Source: Fuerstiella sp. (GTDB lineage Bacteria > Planctomycetota > Planctomycetia > Planctomycetales > Planctomycetaceae). From it: a stretch of 49,942 nucleotides of DNA. Shown one piece after another: positions 1 through 10,001 of this stretch. Under the pieces are notes generated by a model that saw only the letters and a program-made list of their open reading frames with translations, was not told where the DNA came from and did no database searches. Positions within the stretch are counted from its first letter, which is position 1; each line of letters starts with the position of its first letter. Made by a program: the position numbers and the translations under genes. The stretch spans positions 1-49,942 of the forward strand of contig JAPYTO010000020.1 of assembly GCA_029941865.1 (NCBI GenBank), read 5' to 3'.

Positions 1-6
1 CAAGTG

Positions 7-177
7 TCAGTGAATCCAATCGACTGATTGGCACGCTGTTAACTGCTTTGTTCCGAGCTTCTTGAGCAAAGCCTCGATCTGTGCGTTCTGGAACTCAATG
101 ATCTGCTGCTGTCGTTGATTGACCATGCCACAGAGTGCAGCGAGCAGGATGTGCCAAGTCTGGAGCAGGAAGGGCAT
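7..177 (-). pseudogene. N-terminal fragment of a transposase/integrase
   Basis: Read from ATG at 177, the frame gives MPFLLQTWHILLAALCG followed by a Gln-rich QRQQQIIEFQNAQIEALLKK segment. From memory this is the conserved start of a transposase/integrase family that is abundant in planctomycetes. Similarity stops after about residue 43, and the frame closes at position 7 after 56 residues. The DDE catalytic domain is absent, so no activity is expected. The same start occurs at 49843 in the same orientation. The family assignment is from recall of the N-terminal motif; the truncation is seen directly. Confidence 0.6.
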
Positions 178-277
178 GTTAGCCGCCGGAAATCAGCCAG
201 TTTCCGGTGCCGACAGGTGAAATCAAGCGGCGGAGATGAGAGACTCTGACGTGCCATAAGTCCCGTGTTTCACGGCG
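71..277. repeat. Left copy of a ~206-bp direct repeat bounding the window
   Basis: This segment aligns in the same orientation with 49737-49942. Both contain the transposase start codon region and its upstream sequence, for example the shared blocks tcagtttccggtgccga-like and gtgaaatcaagcg. The copies differ at many positions, so they are related but diverged. The right copy is cut by the end of the window, so the true repeat may be longer. Confidence 0.7.
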
Positions 278-750
278 TTTTGAGTTCGGCGGAGTTTTTT
301 GACCCTACGCGGTTACAACTCCGGCCGGACGACTTGCCGAAACACGAAAACGCGCCCATCGTTCAGCTTTGGGAAGAGCTGGATGAGTCCCAACGCTGGA
401 GAATTCACGTCGTCCTGCAGGATGTTCATAGTTTGGCGCACGAGGGAGGCCTGCGTGTACTGGCAGAACAGCTGGAGTGGCTGTGCCCGGAGTACACGGC
501 TGAGTTCATTAAATGGGAAAGCTGGCCTGATAAAGTTCTCTGGGCATATCTCCACTCACCTGAAACTTTTGACGAAGCCTCTGTTTTCGCACAGGCCGAC
601 ACGTTGACGTCAGGCCGTTACTGGAACCGCTGGGATGGCCTCCCGCCACGCCGCATCACCGTCACGGAAAAACACACGCGGGCGCTGCAGGACGAACTGT
701 GCGACTACTACTGGCCCATCCGAGGACACTGCCGATCAGCACCACAGTGA
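265..750 (+). pseudogene. 3'-truncated conserved hypothetical protein
   Basis: The frame encodes about 150 residues of well-formed protein, rich in Trp and charged residues (for example WEELDESQRWRIHVVLQDVH and LQDELCDYYW). I do not recognise its family. After DYYW near 713 the frame runs into the antisense strand of the next broken gene and stops at 750, so the C-terminus is lost. The start is uncertain: the ATG at 265 lies inside the mobile-element repeat, and the native protein may have begun differently. No ribosome-binding site was found. Confidence 0.45.
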
Positions 751-1378
751 GTGTTGCTCTTCTTGAAAGACCCAGCAGTCGTCCCAACAGCGATCCTCCG
801 ATGCTGCCGGTTGAAGAAATCGGCAGCATGACGAAACAGAGCACCGCCACAAACGTGGCGTTTCGCATCCAGCGATTCTGCCTGATCAGTGAACTGCCTT
901 CCTGCACAGCAGATTTCAGCCTGTTTCCCAGCCAGGGAACATGAAACAACGCTCCGGCATGCCACGTCAGGATAACGGCCCACACGGCATCCAGATACAG
1001 CACCAGCAGTGCGAGCTGAATGGCTGAAAACCCGGCCGGTTGATTCGCAGAGTCTCCGCCCAGAATGATCAGACGACCGGCAACCAGAGAGGCCGCCACT
1101 GCCACAACCAGCTTCCTGACCAACGAAACGCCTCCCCACAGCGCGGCAACGGCAAACAATGCGACACTCGACCAGACGGGAAGTGTCAGGGTTGCAATGG
1201 CCGCAGCTCGGTTTTGTTTCCAGAGATCGTCCGATTCGTGTTCCAATGACATGGTGAGTCGAATCGATACATTGGTTGCCGGGTCCTCAGGCGTCGAGGA
1301 TTCCAGTATTGCGGAAGACTCAGAATCCGAGTTCGGACGGACCAAAGGGACACCCTGGATTGGAGAATGTGCGTTCAC
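662..1378 (-). pseudogene. Small multidrug-export-like membrane protein (COG2426 type), 3'-truncated
   Basis: The protein has a hydrophilic N-terminus of about 60 residues, then several hydrophobic segments and a loop with HVPWLGNRLK. It ends in a conserved LPISSTGSIGGSLLGRLLGL region typical, as I recall, of the small multidrug export (Sm_multidrug_ex) family. Similarity breaks near GSVLGWASS. The last ~15 residues (SRTVRPAAPACVFP) are antisense of the neighbouring truncated gene, so the final part of the membrane domain is lost. It meets the 265-750 gene tail to tail at about 713-722. The family is probable; transport specificity cannot be inferred. Confidence 0.55.
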
Positions 1379-1401
1379 GGTCGGTGCATCCAGCCTTTAT
1401 G

Positions 1402-2436
1402 TCACGGAGTTTCGGAACGCCGGGAGTCCGGTTCTCTCGCATTATCTTCGGTCAATGTCTGACGGCGCTCACGCAGAACATATGTCGGAGGCCCGTACAA
1501 ATTGGAGTGTTCAACCACCTCCCACTTCTCCACAAGTCGTTCGTAATTGTGTGGCTTCGTTCGTCGGTCCGCAACGTCCTCCCAGAAGTTGTGCGTCGCG
1601 ACTCGAACGTTCGCCAGATGCGTGCCGGACAGGTTTGCGTCAGTAATGTCGGCCTCTGTCAGGTCGGCGCCGCGGAGATCGGCACCGCGGAGATCCGCCC
1701 GAGCCAGTTTTGCGGCATGCAGGTCAGCGTTGTTGAATTGTGAATTCACGACGCGAGAAGCCTCCAGGTGAGCGTCAGTCAGATTCGAGTAACGCAGGTC
1801 ACTTAGCTCAACATCGCCAAGAACTGCTCCTGTCAGGTTCGCTCCATATAGATCTGCATGAATTAGCCTTGCGTTGAGAAAACAACATTCCTCCAGAACG
1901 GCTTCCTTCAGCACAACGTCCACCAGATCCGCTCCACGAAACGACACTTCCGTTGCGTCAGCCCTGGTCAGCTGCGCCTTGATCAGCACGGCATCAACAA
2001 ATGAAGCTCCCTGCAGACGGGAGTTCGTCAGATCGGTACTGATCAGGTCCGCCTTCGAAAAGTCAGCGTCTGGCGCGTTGATGCCAACCAGCGACGACCA
2101 GCTCAGGTCAGCCTGATCAAAACGTGCGCAGCACAGATCTGCTTTCGTCAGGTCGCAGTGGTCGGCAGTGGCCCCGGTCAGCACAGCATTTGAAAGATTG
2201 ACATCCTTCAGAGAGGCATGCGACAGCACCGCAGCAACGAGGTCGCACTCCCGCAGATCCATGCCATCCAGAATGGCCTGCTTCATGTTGGCGCCATAGA
2301 GACATGCTCCCTTCAAATTGAAATCCCGCAGATCGACGTCCTCCAGATCGAAATATTCGTAGGGGTTTTCCTTTTGCCAGTCCGCGATGGCCTGTGGACC
2401 GCCGTTCAGGATTTGCAGATGTTCGGGATTGGCCAT
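1402..2436 (-). CDS. Pentapeptide-repeat protein
   Basis: The 344-residue protein is dominated by more than 25 tandem A(D/N)LXX pentapeptides (for example LRGADLRGADLTEADITDAN), expected to fold as a right-handed quadrilateral beta-helix. The first ~30 residues carry a QAIADWQKENP segment and the last ~70 are non-repetitive and charged. The start at 2436 is preferred because AAAGGA lies about 10 bases upstream; an upstream in-frame start at 2562 would add a low-complexity Arg-rich extension. Some pentapeptide proteins mimic DNA and protect gyrase, but most have unknown roles and nothing here points to one. No signal peptide is apparent, so it is probably cytoplasmic. Confidence 0.85.
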   Translation of the reverse strand: MANPEHLQILNGGPQAIADWQKENPYEYFDLEDVDLRDFNLKGACLYGANMKQAILDGMDLRECDLVAAVLSHASLKDVNLSNAVLTGATADHCDLTKADLCCARFDQADLSWSSLVGINAPDADFSKADLISTDLTNSRLQGASFVDAVLIKAQLTRADATEVSFRGADLVDVVLKEAVLEECCFLNARLIHADLYGANLTGAVLGDVELSDLRYSNLTDAHLEASRVVNSQFNNADLHAAKLARADLRGADLRGADLTEADITDANLSGTHLANVRVATHNFWEDVADRRTKPHNYERLVEKWEVVEHSNLYGPPTYVLRERRQTLTEDNAREPDSRRSETP

Positions 2437-2888
2437 ATCAGGTGTCCTTTGCTGAGTCCGGATTCGACGAAACGGACGAAGTCTCCGACCTGAAAACCGC
2501 CCGCGTCCTTTGTCACAATCTGAGCCGCTGGCGTCAGCCGGGGCCCTGGACGATTCAGCCAACGCGACTCAACCAGTCCGACGCGAGCGTATGCGGAGCG
2601 AAGTCAGTAGCGTTTCAGCTGAGTGGTCGGCTTAATTTTTCGGTCCTGTTTCCCGGTTGTGACAACGCCACGAGAACAGTTCTGCGGAAGATTACCAGGT
2701 CGAATTTCCGAAATACGGCTTGCTCACATTGCGTATCGCATTTGGTGTGCCAAAACTCTGGCCAGAGGCACAACCGGCGGTTTGCCATGCCTGATCGCCA
2801 GGAAGATTCGGGCGACGATTGCGGATTGTGTGCGAAACGCCACACTTGAGCGGCACCGCACATCATCTATCGCCCCCCCCGGACCACA
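2437..2888. other. Intergenic region, 452 bp, no gene recognised
   Basis: This lies between the divergently oriented pentapeptide gene and the sensor kinase. Short open frames cross it in both directions, but none has a recognisable domain or ribosome-binding site. It should contain promoters for both neighbours; no convincing -35/-10 or -24/-12 pair was found. Confidence 0.4.
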
Positions 2889-5114
2889 GTGTCTAAGTTT
2901 ATCGGAAAGCGAACCGTGCCCGGCCAGGACGTATCAGAACAGAACATGGATGACGCCGCTCGATTGCGTGCTGTCCTCTATAGCGCCGTTGATGGCGTGA
3001 TCACAATCAATGAACAAGGAATCGTCGAAGCGGCAAACCCTGCGGCAGAAAAGCTGTTTGGCTATACGGTCGCGGAAATGGTCGGCCGCAACGTCAGCAT
3101 GTTGATGCCATCGCCCTATCGGGAAGAACACGACGGTTACATGGCGAACTATTGCCGCATGGGTGAACGCAAAATCATCGGCATTGGCCGAGAAGTCAAA
3201 GGTCGCCGAAAAGATGGTTCCTCTTTCCCAGCGTATCTGGCAGTCAGCGAAGTGCGGCTTGGTCATCACCGCATTTTCACAGGTTTCGTTCACGATCTCA
3301 CCGATCTACGAAGAGTCGAAGAACAGGCCACACAGTTGGGCCGCATCCTGGAGGAGTCCCTGAATGAAATCTTCATCTTTGATGCCGAAACGCTCAGGTT
3401 TCTGCTGGTCAATCGTGGTGCGCTCGCGAACGTCGGTTACAGCGATGAAGAGATGTCGCGCTTGACGCCCGTCGACATCGAGCCTGAATTCACCCTGGCA
3501 CAGTTCCGAATTCTGTTGGCTCCGCTGACGACTGGAGGGAGATCAGTTCTGCAATTTGAGACTGTCCATCAGCGACGCGATGGCACGCGGTACAATGTGG
3601 ACGTCCGATTGCAGAAGACCGAATGGGAACAGCGTGAGGCATTCGTTGCTACCATCATAGATGTCACGGCACACAAACGAGCAAAGGCAGAACTCGCCAG
3701 ACGCGATGTTGAACTCGAATTTATGGTCGAGCATCTGCCGGCAGCGGCTGCTTACGTCGACCTCAATGAGGGCAATGTTCGTTTCAACCAGGTCATTAAG
3801 GAAATCACGGGGTACGCTGCGTCCGAACTGACAGAATTGGACGAGTGCTTTACTCGACTGTTTGGTGAGCAAGCGGCAGTCGTTCGTGCGCAGTACGAGG
3901 ACTATCAGAAGACGGCGGCTGACGAGCCACTCCGTCTGCAAATCTGCAGAAAAGACGGGGCTGACTCCGTCGTGGAGTTTCGTGGCTACCGGTATGACGA
4001 CCACGAGATCTGGCTTATCAATGATGTGACCACACGCGACCGACAGGAAACGGAGCTTCGAATCCGCGAGCGAGCGATTCAGGAAGCAAATGAGGGAATC
4101 CTGATTGCCGACGCAACCATTGAAGGTCATCCCATCATATTTGTGAATCGCGCTTTTGAAGTCCTCAGCGGATACTCAGCGGAAGAATCCATGGGTCTTG
4201 GCTGCGAGCTGTTGTGCGGAACAGATCCAGACGAAGAGTCACGAGAAAAACTCAGGACGGCAATCGCCAACCAGGAAGATTTTCGCTGGACAGTACAATG
4301 CGTCCGTAAGGACGGGCCAGCGTTCTGGAACGAGATCTCGATTGCTCCTGTGAGGTCGGCGGATGGCAATGTCACGCATATTGTTGCGGTGATGGAGGAC
4401 GTTTCGGATCGAAGGCAGGCTCAACAAATGCTCCTGCAGTCGGAACGGCTTGCTGCGATCGGGCAAATGGTCACCGGGCTTGCGCATGAGAGTCGGAACG
4501 CACTGCAACGTGCACAGGCCTGCCTGGACATGTTGTCCCTGGATCTTGAGGATCAACCGGAACAACTGGAGCTGACGGAAAAAACACGCAGAGCTCTTCA
4601 GGATCTCTACCGGCACTACGAAGAAGTGCGGAATTATGCGGCACCGATAAACCTTCAACGTCGCCCCACAGATCTCGCAAAGCTGTGGCGGAGCACCTGG
4701 ACGAACCTTGAGGAATTTCGTTACGGTCGCGACTTTCAACTGGTCGAATCAATCACCGCGTCGACACTTGTCTGCAGTATCGATGATCACCGCATCGAAC
4801 AGGTCTTCCGAAACATCATGGAAAATGCGCTGGCCGCGTGTTCTAAGCCCGGATGCCTGACGATTACGTGTACTGCTCTTGACGACGCCGGCTGTGACAG
4901 TGTCAGAATTGCATTCCAGGACAACGGGCCTGGAATAGACGCGGAAGCGGCGGCGATGGTGTTTCAACCATTTTTTACCACCAAACAAAAAGGCACGGGA
5001 CTCGGTATGGCGATCGCTAAGCGAATCATCGACGCCCATGGCGGTCGGATTGAACTTGGTGCCCCGTCTCCGGCAGGTGCGGAAGTTGTGGTGGTGTTGC
5101 CGGTCAATTCGTAG
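2889..5114 (+). CDS. Multi-PAS sensor histidine kinase with a FixL-like first PAS
   Basis: The 741-residue protein has no transmembrane segment and is probably cytosolic. It has about four PAS domains (roughly 22-140, 150-265, 270-385 and 388-510), a HisKA domain with the phospho-acceptor His533 in LAHESRN, and a HATPase domain with an N box (NIMENAL, ~642), DNGPGI, FFTTK and GTGLG. The first PAS reads MLMPSPYREEHDGY then IIGIGREV. His81 and Arg101 keep the 20-residue spacing of the FixL proximal heme His and its oxygen-sensing Arg, suggesting a heme-based O2 or redox sensor; this pattern is widespread, so heme binding is inference. The GTG start at 2889 has no clear ribosome-binding site; ATG at 2946 is an alternative. 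Its likely partner is the sigma-54 regulator at 6461. Confidence 0.85.
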   Translation: MSKFIGKRTVPGQDVSEQNMDDAARLRAVLYSAVDGVITINEQGIVEAANPAAEKLFGYTVAEMVGRNVSMLMPSPYREEHDGYMANYCRMGERKIIGIGREVKGRRKDGSSFPAYLAVSEVRLGHHRIFTGFVHDLTDLRRVEEQATQLGRILEESLNEIFIFDAETLRFLLVNRGALANVGYSDEEMSRLTPVDIEPEFTLAQFRILLAPLTTGGRSVLQFETVHQRRDGTRYNVDVRLQKTEWEQREAFVATIIDVTAHKRAKAELARRDVELEFMVEHLPAAAAYVDLNEGNVRFNQVIKEITGYAASELTELDECFTRLFGEQAAVVRAQYEDYQKTAADEPLRLQICRKDGADSVVEFRGYRYDDHEIWLINDVTTRDRQETELRIRERAIQEANEGILIADATIEGHPIIFVNRAFEVLSGYSAEESMGLGCELLCGTDPDEESREKLRTAIANQEDFRWTVQCVRKDGPAFWNEISIAPVRSADGNVTHIVAVMEDVSDRRQAQQMLLQSERLAAIGQMVTGLAHESRNALQRAQACLDMLSLDLEDQPEQLELTEKTRRALQDLYRHYEEVRNYAAPINLQRRPTDLAKLWRSTWTNLEEFRYGRDFQLVESITASTLVCSIDDHRIEQVFRNIMENALAACSKPGCLTITCTALDDAGCDSVRIAFQDNGPGIDAEAAAMVFQPFFTTKQKGTGLGMAIAKRIIDAHGGRIELGAPSPAGAEVVVVLPVNS

Positions 5115-5234
5115 GACGGTTTTCAGACTACCTGTCCGCACGAGTTGCGAAGGAATGAAACTCTGTGCAAAAGTTCCGTCCGGTTCACAGCCTCCTGGGG
5201 CGGTGTCGTGGAAGCACCCGGGATGTATTTCCGC

Positions 5235-5690
5235 TCATGTTTTGTTCAGGCGACGCTGAACCATTTCCGCAAGGTCACCGGCGCCCGCATCGATGACGTA
5301 CTGTCGTTCATTCGAATCGATTGGCTCCATCGTCTGAAGCTGTGATTGCAGGACGCTTTCATCGGCTTCCGAGGCGTCCTGGGGCCTCTTGCCAATACGC
5401 CCCCTCAGTTCTCCAGGACCGGCCTCGCATTTGATGATCAGGAACGGGACACCAAGAGCGCCGGCCAGTCCCGAAAATCGATCTCGTTCAGTTCGCTTCA
5501 GAAACGTCGCATCAACAACCACAGGAAAGCCCGCATCAATCACTTGGGTCGCGGTCCCTGCCAGGCAATCGTAGGTCGCGGCGGTCGCTTCCGCAGAATA
5601 CATTTTTGACTTCAGGTCAGTTGACGAACGCGCTTCGGGAGCCAGGCCATACAGACGTTTTCGTTCCACATCAGACCGGATTCGAACTGT
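5235..5690 (-). pseudogene. C-terminal remnant of an AAA (P-loop) kinase-like protein
   Basis: The frame carries VRIRSDVERKRLYGL, then a CxAG-type helix, PVVVDATFLKRTERDRF and ECEAGP/ELRGRI-like motifs. As I recall, this is the C-terminal half of the AAA_33 domain seen in proteins annotated as bifunctional aminoglycoside phosphotransferase/ATP-binding protein. The Walker A loop that should precede the IRSDV motif is missing. In-frame stops lie just upstream, so this is a remnant of a gene once several hundred residues longer. It is oriented against the flanking two-component genes. Confidence 0.6.
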
Positions 5691-6460
5691 GTCCGTAAAT
5701 GGCCGGATTCATCAGGCCGGCAATCAGAGTGGAGTGCGCCGCTGCCATCACAGAGTCTCAGGACCGCAGAAGACTGGAATGCTCTGCGTCGTAGTCCCGC
5801 ATTTCGTGTGCCGAGTTGTCCACCGCAACACATGATCTCAGCCAGACTTAGTGCCTTGACCGGAAGCGTGTCAAATCTGCACGCCCGACGGCAAGGAGTG
5901 TGCGTCAACGCACAGCAGTCAGGCGGGCCGCGAGTGTTTATTTTCCACATGGTCACACAGAACGCCGTACCATCTGAGAAAACCAGAATCAATCCTGCCG
6001 ATTGGCACGTCGCGTGCGACTCACTTGATTCCTTACCCGTGTTAATCGTCGGTCACCGGAAGCAGGCTGCCAGTCATGTCCCTCCCACATTCGACCTTTC
6101 GCCTAAACTGCTGTGGAGGTCAGGCGATGAACGAAACAATGACCAAATCTGAATCCACCTCGCCGCGCCAATGGTTCGAAAAAGGTCCGTTTGCCTTGTC
6201 CTGTTCAGGAGGATAGTGTGGAGGTTGAACTGACGAAAGGCGTCATGGCCACCACGCTGCCGAAGGCTGAGAAACTGAAAACGAAGAACATTGCTGACAA
6301 CGGTGATACTGTCACTGCATACCGCCAGTTCAGGCCGGATGCTGCGTCGACTTTCCATGGGCCGTAAACGTTTTCGTGAACTGGAGGCATTTAAAGGCCT
6401 CCGGTTCTTTGTCTCGTCTGATGCAATACGCACCCAATCGCAAATTAGAAATTCAAAACT
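5691..6460. other. Intergenic/degenerate region, 770 bp
   Basis: No open frame here has a recognisable domain. A short frame from ATG 6127 gives about 29 residues before a stop. The region separates the sensor kinase from its presumed regulator and contains the kinase-like remnant's missing upstream part only as unrecognisable sequence. An inverted repeat at 6383-6402 (GGAGGC/GCCTCC) lies 60 bp before the regulator. Confidence 0.4.
6383..6402. repeat. Inverted repeat upstream of the response regulator
   Basis: GGAGGC, an 8-base A/T-rich loop, then GCCTCC. It could be a weak terminator for whatever once lay upstream or a regulator site. There is no following run of T, so intrinsic termination is doubtful. 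Confidence 0.3.
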
Positions 6461-7831
6461 GTGTCTGATCCGGATCCCATGAATCTCCTCCTCGTCGAAG
6501 ACGAAGACGATTTCCGAGAAACGACGGCTCGTTGGATGACTCGAAAGGGCCACAACGTTGGAGAAGCTCCCAATGCTCAGGAAGCACTGGCACTGTTTGA
6601 CCGGCAACATTTTGATGTTGCGGTGATCGATATGAACATGCCGGGCATCTCCGGAGTCGAGTTACTTCAGCGAATGAAGTCTGCCGACATCGATACAGAA
6701 GTGATTATTCTGACAGGGCAGGGAACTATCGATTCCGCCGTTCAGGCCATGAAGATGGGCGCCTGTGACTACCTGACCAAGCCGTTTCCACTCGGGGACC
6801 TGGAACAGCGATGTCGACTGGCGTGGGAGCGTGGTCGACTGGGCAAGGAAAATCGTCAGCTGAAGGCAGTCATCAAACGCCAGAAACCGAAGACAAAAAT
6901 GGTGGGAGAATCGACCGCCATGAAGGACGTGTATCGGCTGATTGAACGCGTTTCTCCCACAGACAAAGCTGTGCTGATTCAGGGTGAAAGCGGAACTGGC
7001 AAAGAACTGGTGGCTCGTTCGATTCAGGAACACAGTCTGCGAGCGGACAAGCCGTTTGTCACCATCAATTGTGCAGCCCTGCCGGAAAACCTTGTCGAGA
7101 GCGAATTATTCGGACATCAGAAGGGTTCATTCACAGGGGCAACCAGCGAGAAGCCGGGCCTGTTTGAGGTTGCTGACGGTGGCACCATGTTCATTGATGA
7201 GATCGGCGAACTGCCACTGTCTCTGCAGCCGAAACTGCTGCGAGTCCTGGAGGATGGATCGATGCGTCGCGTCGGATCTCACAAGGAACGACGTGTCGAC
7301 GTCAGAATCATTGCCGCGACAAACCGTGATCTGGCAGAAGATGTCAATGGCGGGGCGTTTCGCGAAGACCTGTACTATCGTATTAATGTCATGTCGCTGA
7401 AACTTCCCCCGTTGCGCGAACGGGACAAAGATGTTGAATTGCTGGTCACTCATCAGCTGGGGCCGGACTGGGAAATCGAAGATGATGTTCGAGCAGCTCT
7501 GACTGGATATCGGTGGCCAGGGAACGTTCGCCAGTTGATGAACACTCTTGATCGAGCAACCGTTCTGGCTGACAACAACACCATCACTGTCGACGATCTC
7601 CCGGGCGAGATTGTGAATGGGCCGAACGCACACGGTGAACATGTTCTGCGAGTTGCCCACGACACATCACGGCTTGATGAAATCGAAAAAGCTCATATCA
7701 TTGAGATTCTGGAACGCGAAAAGGGAAATAAGGCCCGGGCAGCCCGGGCACTCGGGATACACAGACGAAAGCTCTATCGGTTGCTGGAACGGTTCGACCT
7801 GCACAAACCGGAACTCCCGACCGAACGCTGA
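6461..7831 (+). CDS. NtrC-family sigma-54-dependent response regulator
   Basis: The 456-residue protein has three parts. The receiver domain (1-125) has phospho-acceptor Asp57 in VIDMNMPG and the conserved Lys in YLTKPF. The AAA+ sigma-54 activation domain (~145-370) has Walker A GESGTGKE at 175, the sigma-54 contact loop GSFTGA, Walker B FIDEIGEL and [10 protein letters not shown]. The C-terminal Fis-type helix-turn-helix is [18 protein letters not shown]. All residues needed to activate RNA polymerase-sigma-54 are present. GTG 6461 and ATG 6479 are both possible starts. The kinase at 2889-5114 is the only histidine kinase in the window, so pairing is likely. Candidate targets are the -24/-12 promoters listed below (inference). 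Confidence 0.93.
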   Translation: MSDPDPMNLLLVEDEDDFRETTARWMTRKGHNVGEAPNAQEALALFDRQHFDVAVIDMNMPGISGVELLQRMKSADIDTEVIILTGQGTIDSAVQAMKMGACDYLTKPFPLGDLEQRCRLAWERGRLGKENRQLKAVIKRQKPKTKMVGESTAMKDVYRLIERVSPTDKAVLIQGESGTGKELVARSIQEHSLRADKPFVTINCAALPENLVESELFGHQKGSFTGATSEKPGLFEVADGGTMFIDEIGELPLSLQPKLLRVLEDGSMRRVGSHKERRVDVRIIAATNRDLAEDVNGGAFREDLYYRINVMSLKLPPLRERDKDVELLVTHQLGPDWEIEDDVRAALTGYRWPGNVRQLMNTLDRATVLADNNTITVDDLPGEIVNGPNAHGEHVLRVAHDTSRLDEIEKAHIIEILEREKGNKARAARALGIHRRKLYRLLERFDLHKPELPTER

Positions 7832-7853
7832 CCCCTCGTGCACGGCGACATCG

Positions 7854-8615
7854 ATGAGTTCAGATCCAACAACCGAAATCCTGCGGGCGGAACATACAGC
7901 TCAGGCAATTCAGGCTCGGCTTAGCAGTGCCAATCGGCATAGTTACCTGCGAGACTTCGTGTACGGCGGGATTGACGGAGGGGTTACCACGTTTGCAATC
8001 GTTTCTGGTGTCGCAGGCGCTGGTCTTTCCTCCGGCGTCGTGATTATTCTTGGTCTCGCCAATCTGGTGGGCGACGGATTCAGTATGGCTGCCAGCAATT
8101 ACCTGGGTTCCAGGGCGGACCTGCAGTTGCTGCAGAAGGCACGCCGGGCGGAAGAACAGCACATCGAAAAATACCCGGATGGCGAACGTGAAGAAATCCG
8201 TCAGCTTCTGGCTGCCAAAGGATTCAGCGGCGAACTTCTGGACGAGGCAGTCAGAACCATCACGGCAAATAAAAAACTCTGGGTCGACACGATGCTGCAG
8301 GAGGAACTGGGCCTTTCGCTGGACCGCCCGAATCCGGTGCGAGCTGCCGTCGTCACGTTTCTCGCGTTCGTGGCCATCGGTTTTCTGCCGCTGATTGCGT
8401 TTCTGGCAGACTACATTCTGAGTCCCGGACAGTTAAGACCATTTTTGACCAGCACGATTCTCACAGCGGTCGCCTTCTTTGCCGTGGGAGCCGCCAAATC
8501 ACGTTTCGTGGACGAATGCTGGTATCGATCCGGGCTTGAGACACTGTTCGTCGGTGGAATCGCGGCGGTGTTAGCGTTCGCTGTCGGCATGTTGCTTCGA
8601 GATATTGTGGTGTGA
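7854..8615 (+). CDS. VIT1/CCC1-family membrane transporter
   Basis: The 253-residue protein starts [20 protein letters not shown], the hallmark first helix of the VIT1/CCC1 family (vacuolar iron/manganese transporters and bacterial relatives). [15 protein letters not shown] helix, a long charged cytosolic hairpin (~90-160) and three more transmembrane segments follow. In characterised members the family moves Fe2+ or Mn2+ out of the cytoplasm; the substrate here is unknown. ATG 7854 is chosen because the domain begins 30 residues later. A longer frame open from 7617 overlaps the regulator gene and is not credible. The 22-bp gap suggests co-transcription with the regulator. Confidence 0.85.
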   Translation: MSSDPTTEILRAEHTAQAIQARLSSANRHSYLRDFVYGGIDGGVTTFAIVSGVAGAGLSSGVVIILGLANLVGDGFSMAASNYLGSRADLQLLQKARRAEEQHIEKYPDGEREEIRQLLAAKGFSGELLDEAVRTITANKKLWVDTMLQEELGLSLDRPNPVRAAVVTFLAFVAIGFLPLIAFLADYILSPGQLRPFLTSTILTAVAFFAVGAAKSRFVDECWYRSGLETLFVGGIAAVLAFAVGMLLRDIVV

Positions 8616-8696
8616 TCCGCGACGAGCGGATTGACGTTGCACCTCTATAGGGCACTGCGCGACTGACCTTCCTTCAACGATTTATCCACCGGGACG

Positions 8697-8846
8697 TCAC
8701 CTGCTACGGCCTACTCTTTCTTCGATCACGACACCATCTTCAATCCGGTCACCAGAATACAGAATTATCCGGTCGCCGGCGTTCAGCCCGGACACAATTT
8801 CGGTTTCATTGTCATTGCGATGACTGAGTTCGGATTTCTCGTCGTC
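8697..8846 (-). pseudogene. C-terminal scrap of an RND/HlyD-type efflux adaptor
   Basis: About 49 residues read NDNETEIVSGLNAGDRIILY then GDRIEDGVVIEER, the typical end of periplasmic adaptor (membrane fusion) subunits. Nothing upstream in this frame continues the fold. A neighbouring frame at 8850-8930 (IPQEFHGGLANVRVTI) may be more of the same gene after a frameshift. No complete gene remains. Confidence 0.5.
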
Positions 8847-9122
8847 GGTGTACGACACCGGATCGTCACACGGACATTGGCAAGCCCTCCGTGGAACTCC
8901 TGCGGTATGCAAACGATTATCGCATCGTTGTGCTGGACTGTGTCTTTGGATTCGTGCAGGAATGGAAAGCGGAGCGTGCACCATCGCACACTGTCTGCAT
9001 AACGCACAGCGACAACGAACAGCAAGTGTGCGGGATCAGGAAGTTTGCCGGCGTTTCCGTCACTGTGCGAATCGGTACGCTAACTGCATTTCATAGCTGC
9101 GGCTCTGGCGTATCTGCGGAAA
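8847..9122. other. Junction region before the truncated atpD
   Basis: Both strands carry open frames, including a plus-strand frame beginning ELLRYANDYRIVVLD, but I recognise none of them. The sequence runs directly into the middle of atpD at about 9129, so this is probably foreign or rearranged DNA. Confidence 0.35.
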
Positions 9123-10001
9123 GTGGAATTGCATGGCGTAAGCCTGTTTTGTGGCATCGGTGAACGTTGTCGTGAAGCGGAAGAGCTCTATCGGGACATG
9201 AAACTGGCTGGTGTTCTGGACAAGACGGTCATGGTCTTCGGGCAGATGAACGAACCTCCGGGAGCTCGCTATCGAGTTGGCCATGCGGCTATGACGATGG
9301 CTGAGTACTTTCGAGATGACTGCCGGCAGGACGTGTTACTGCTGATTGACAACATCTTTCGGTTCATTCAGGCCGGGATGGAAGCATCTGGACTGATGGG
9401 CGAACTGCCGTCGCGAGTCGGCTATCAACCTACTCTGGCTTCGGACCTGGCGGGACTGGAAGAACGCTTCTGCACAACCGCCAGTGGTTCCATTACCTCT
9501 GTGCAGGCGGTGTATGTTCCCGCCGACGACTTTACCGATCCTGCCGCCGTCCACACATTCGCTCATCTCTCATTCAGCGTCGTGTTGTCGCGAAAACGGG
9601 CCTCAGAAGGACTGTACCCGGCCATCGATCCCCTGGAATCCGGTTCCAAGATGCTGATGCCGCCGGTTGTTGGCGATCACCACTACCGCGTCAGCCAGGA
9701 TGTGCGTCGCACGCTTGCTCAATACGAAGAGCTCAAAGACATCATCGCGATGTTGGGGCTGGAAGAACTCTCACGGGACGATCGCCGCACCGTGAATCGG
9801 GCTCGACGACTGGAGAGATTTCTGACTCAGCCGTTTTTCACGACGGAACAGTTCACAGGACACAGCGGCCGAATGGTCCCGTTGAATCAGACGTTGAGTG
9901 GTTGCGAACGAATTCTTAACGATGAATTCGCGGATTTCCCTGAACGCGCGCTGTACATGATCGGTGCCGTTGATGAAGCACTTACGGAGGCCGTATCGTG
10001 A
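9123..10001 (+). pseudogene. atpD: N-terminally truncated F-ATPase beta subunit
   Basis: From [12 protein letters not shown] onward this is a clean beta subunit: [20 protein letters not shown] with the catalytic-site region, [11 protein letters not shown], the DDFTDPA loop, and the C-terminal helical domain ([11 protein letters not shown]). The first ~170 residues are missing, including the beta-barrel and the Walker A P-loop. The preceding [13 protein letters not shown] is not beta sequence. The GTG at 9123 is only the first start codon in the frame. A full-length subunit is about 470 residues, so this product could not bind or hydrolyse ATP. It overlaps atpC by 4 bp, as in an intact operon. 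Confidence 0.85.

Noticed and set aside
7617..7853. Longer start of the VIT1-type transporter
   Set aside because: It overlaps the end of the response regulator in another frame, and the family begins at RDFVYGG.
8891..9163. Plus-strand 90-codon frame (ELLRYANDYRIVVLD) as a gene
   Set aside because: I recognise no family, it runs into atpD out of frame, and the region looks like a junction of fragments.
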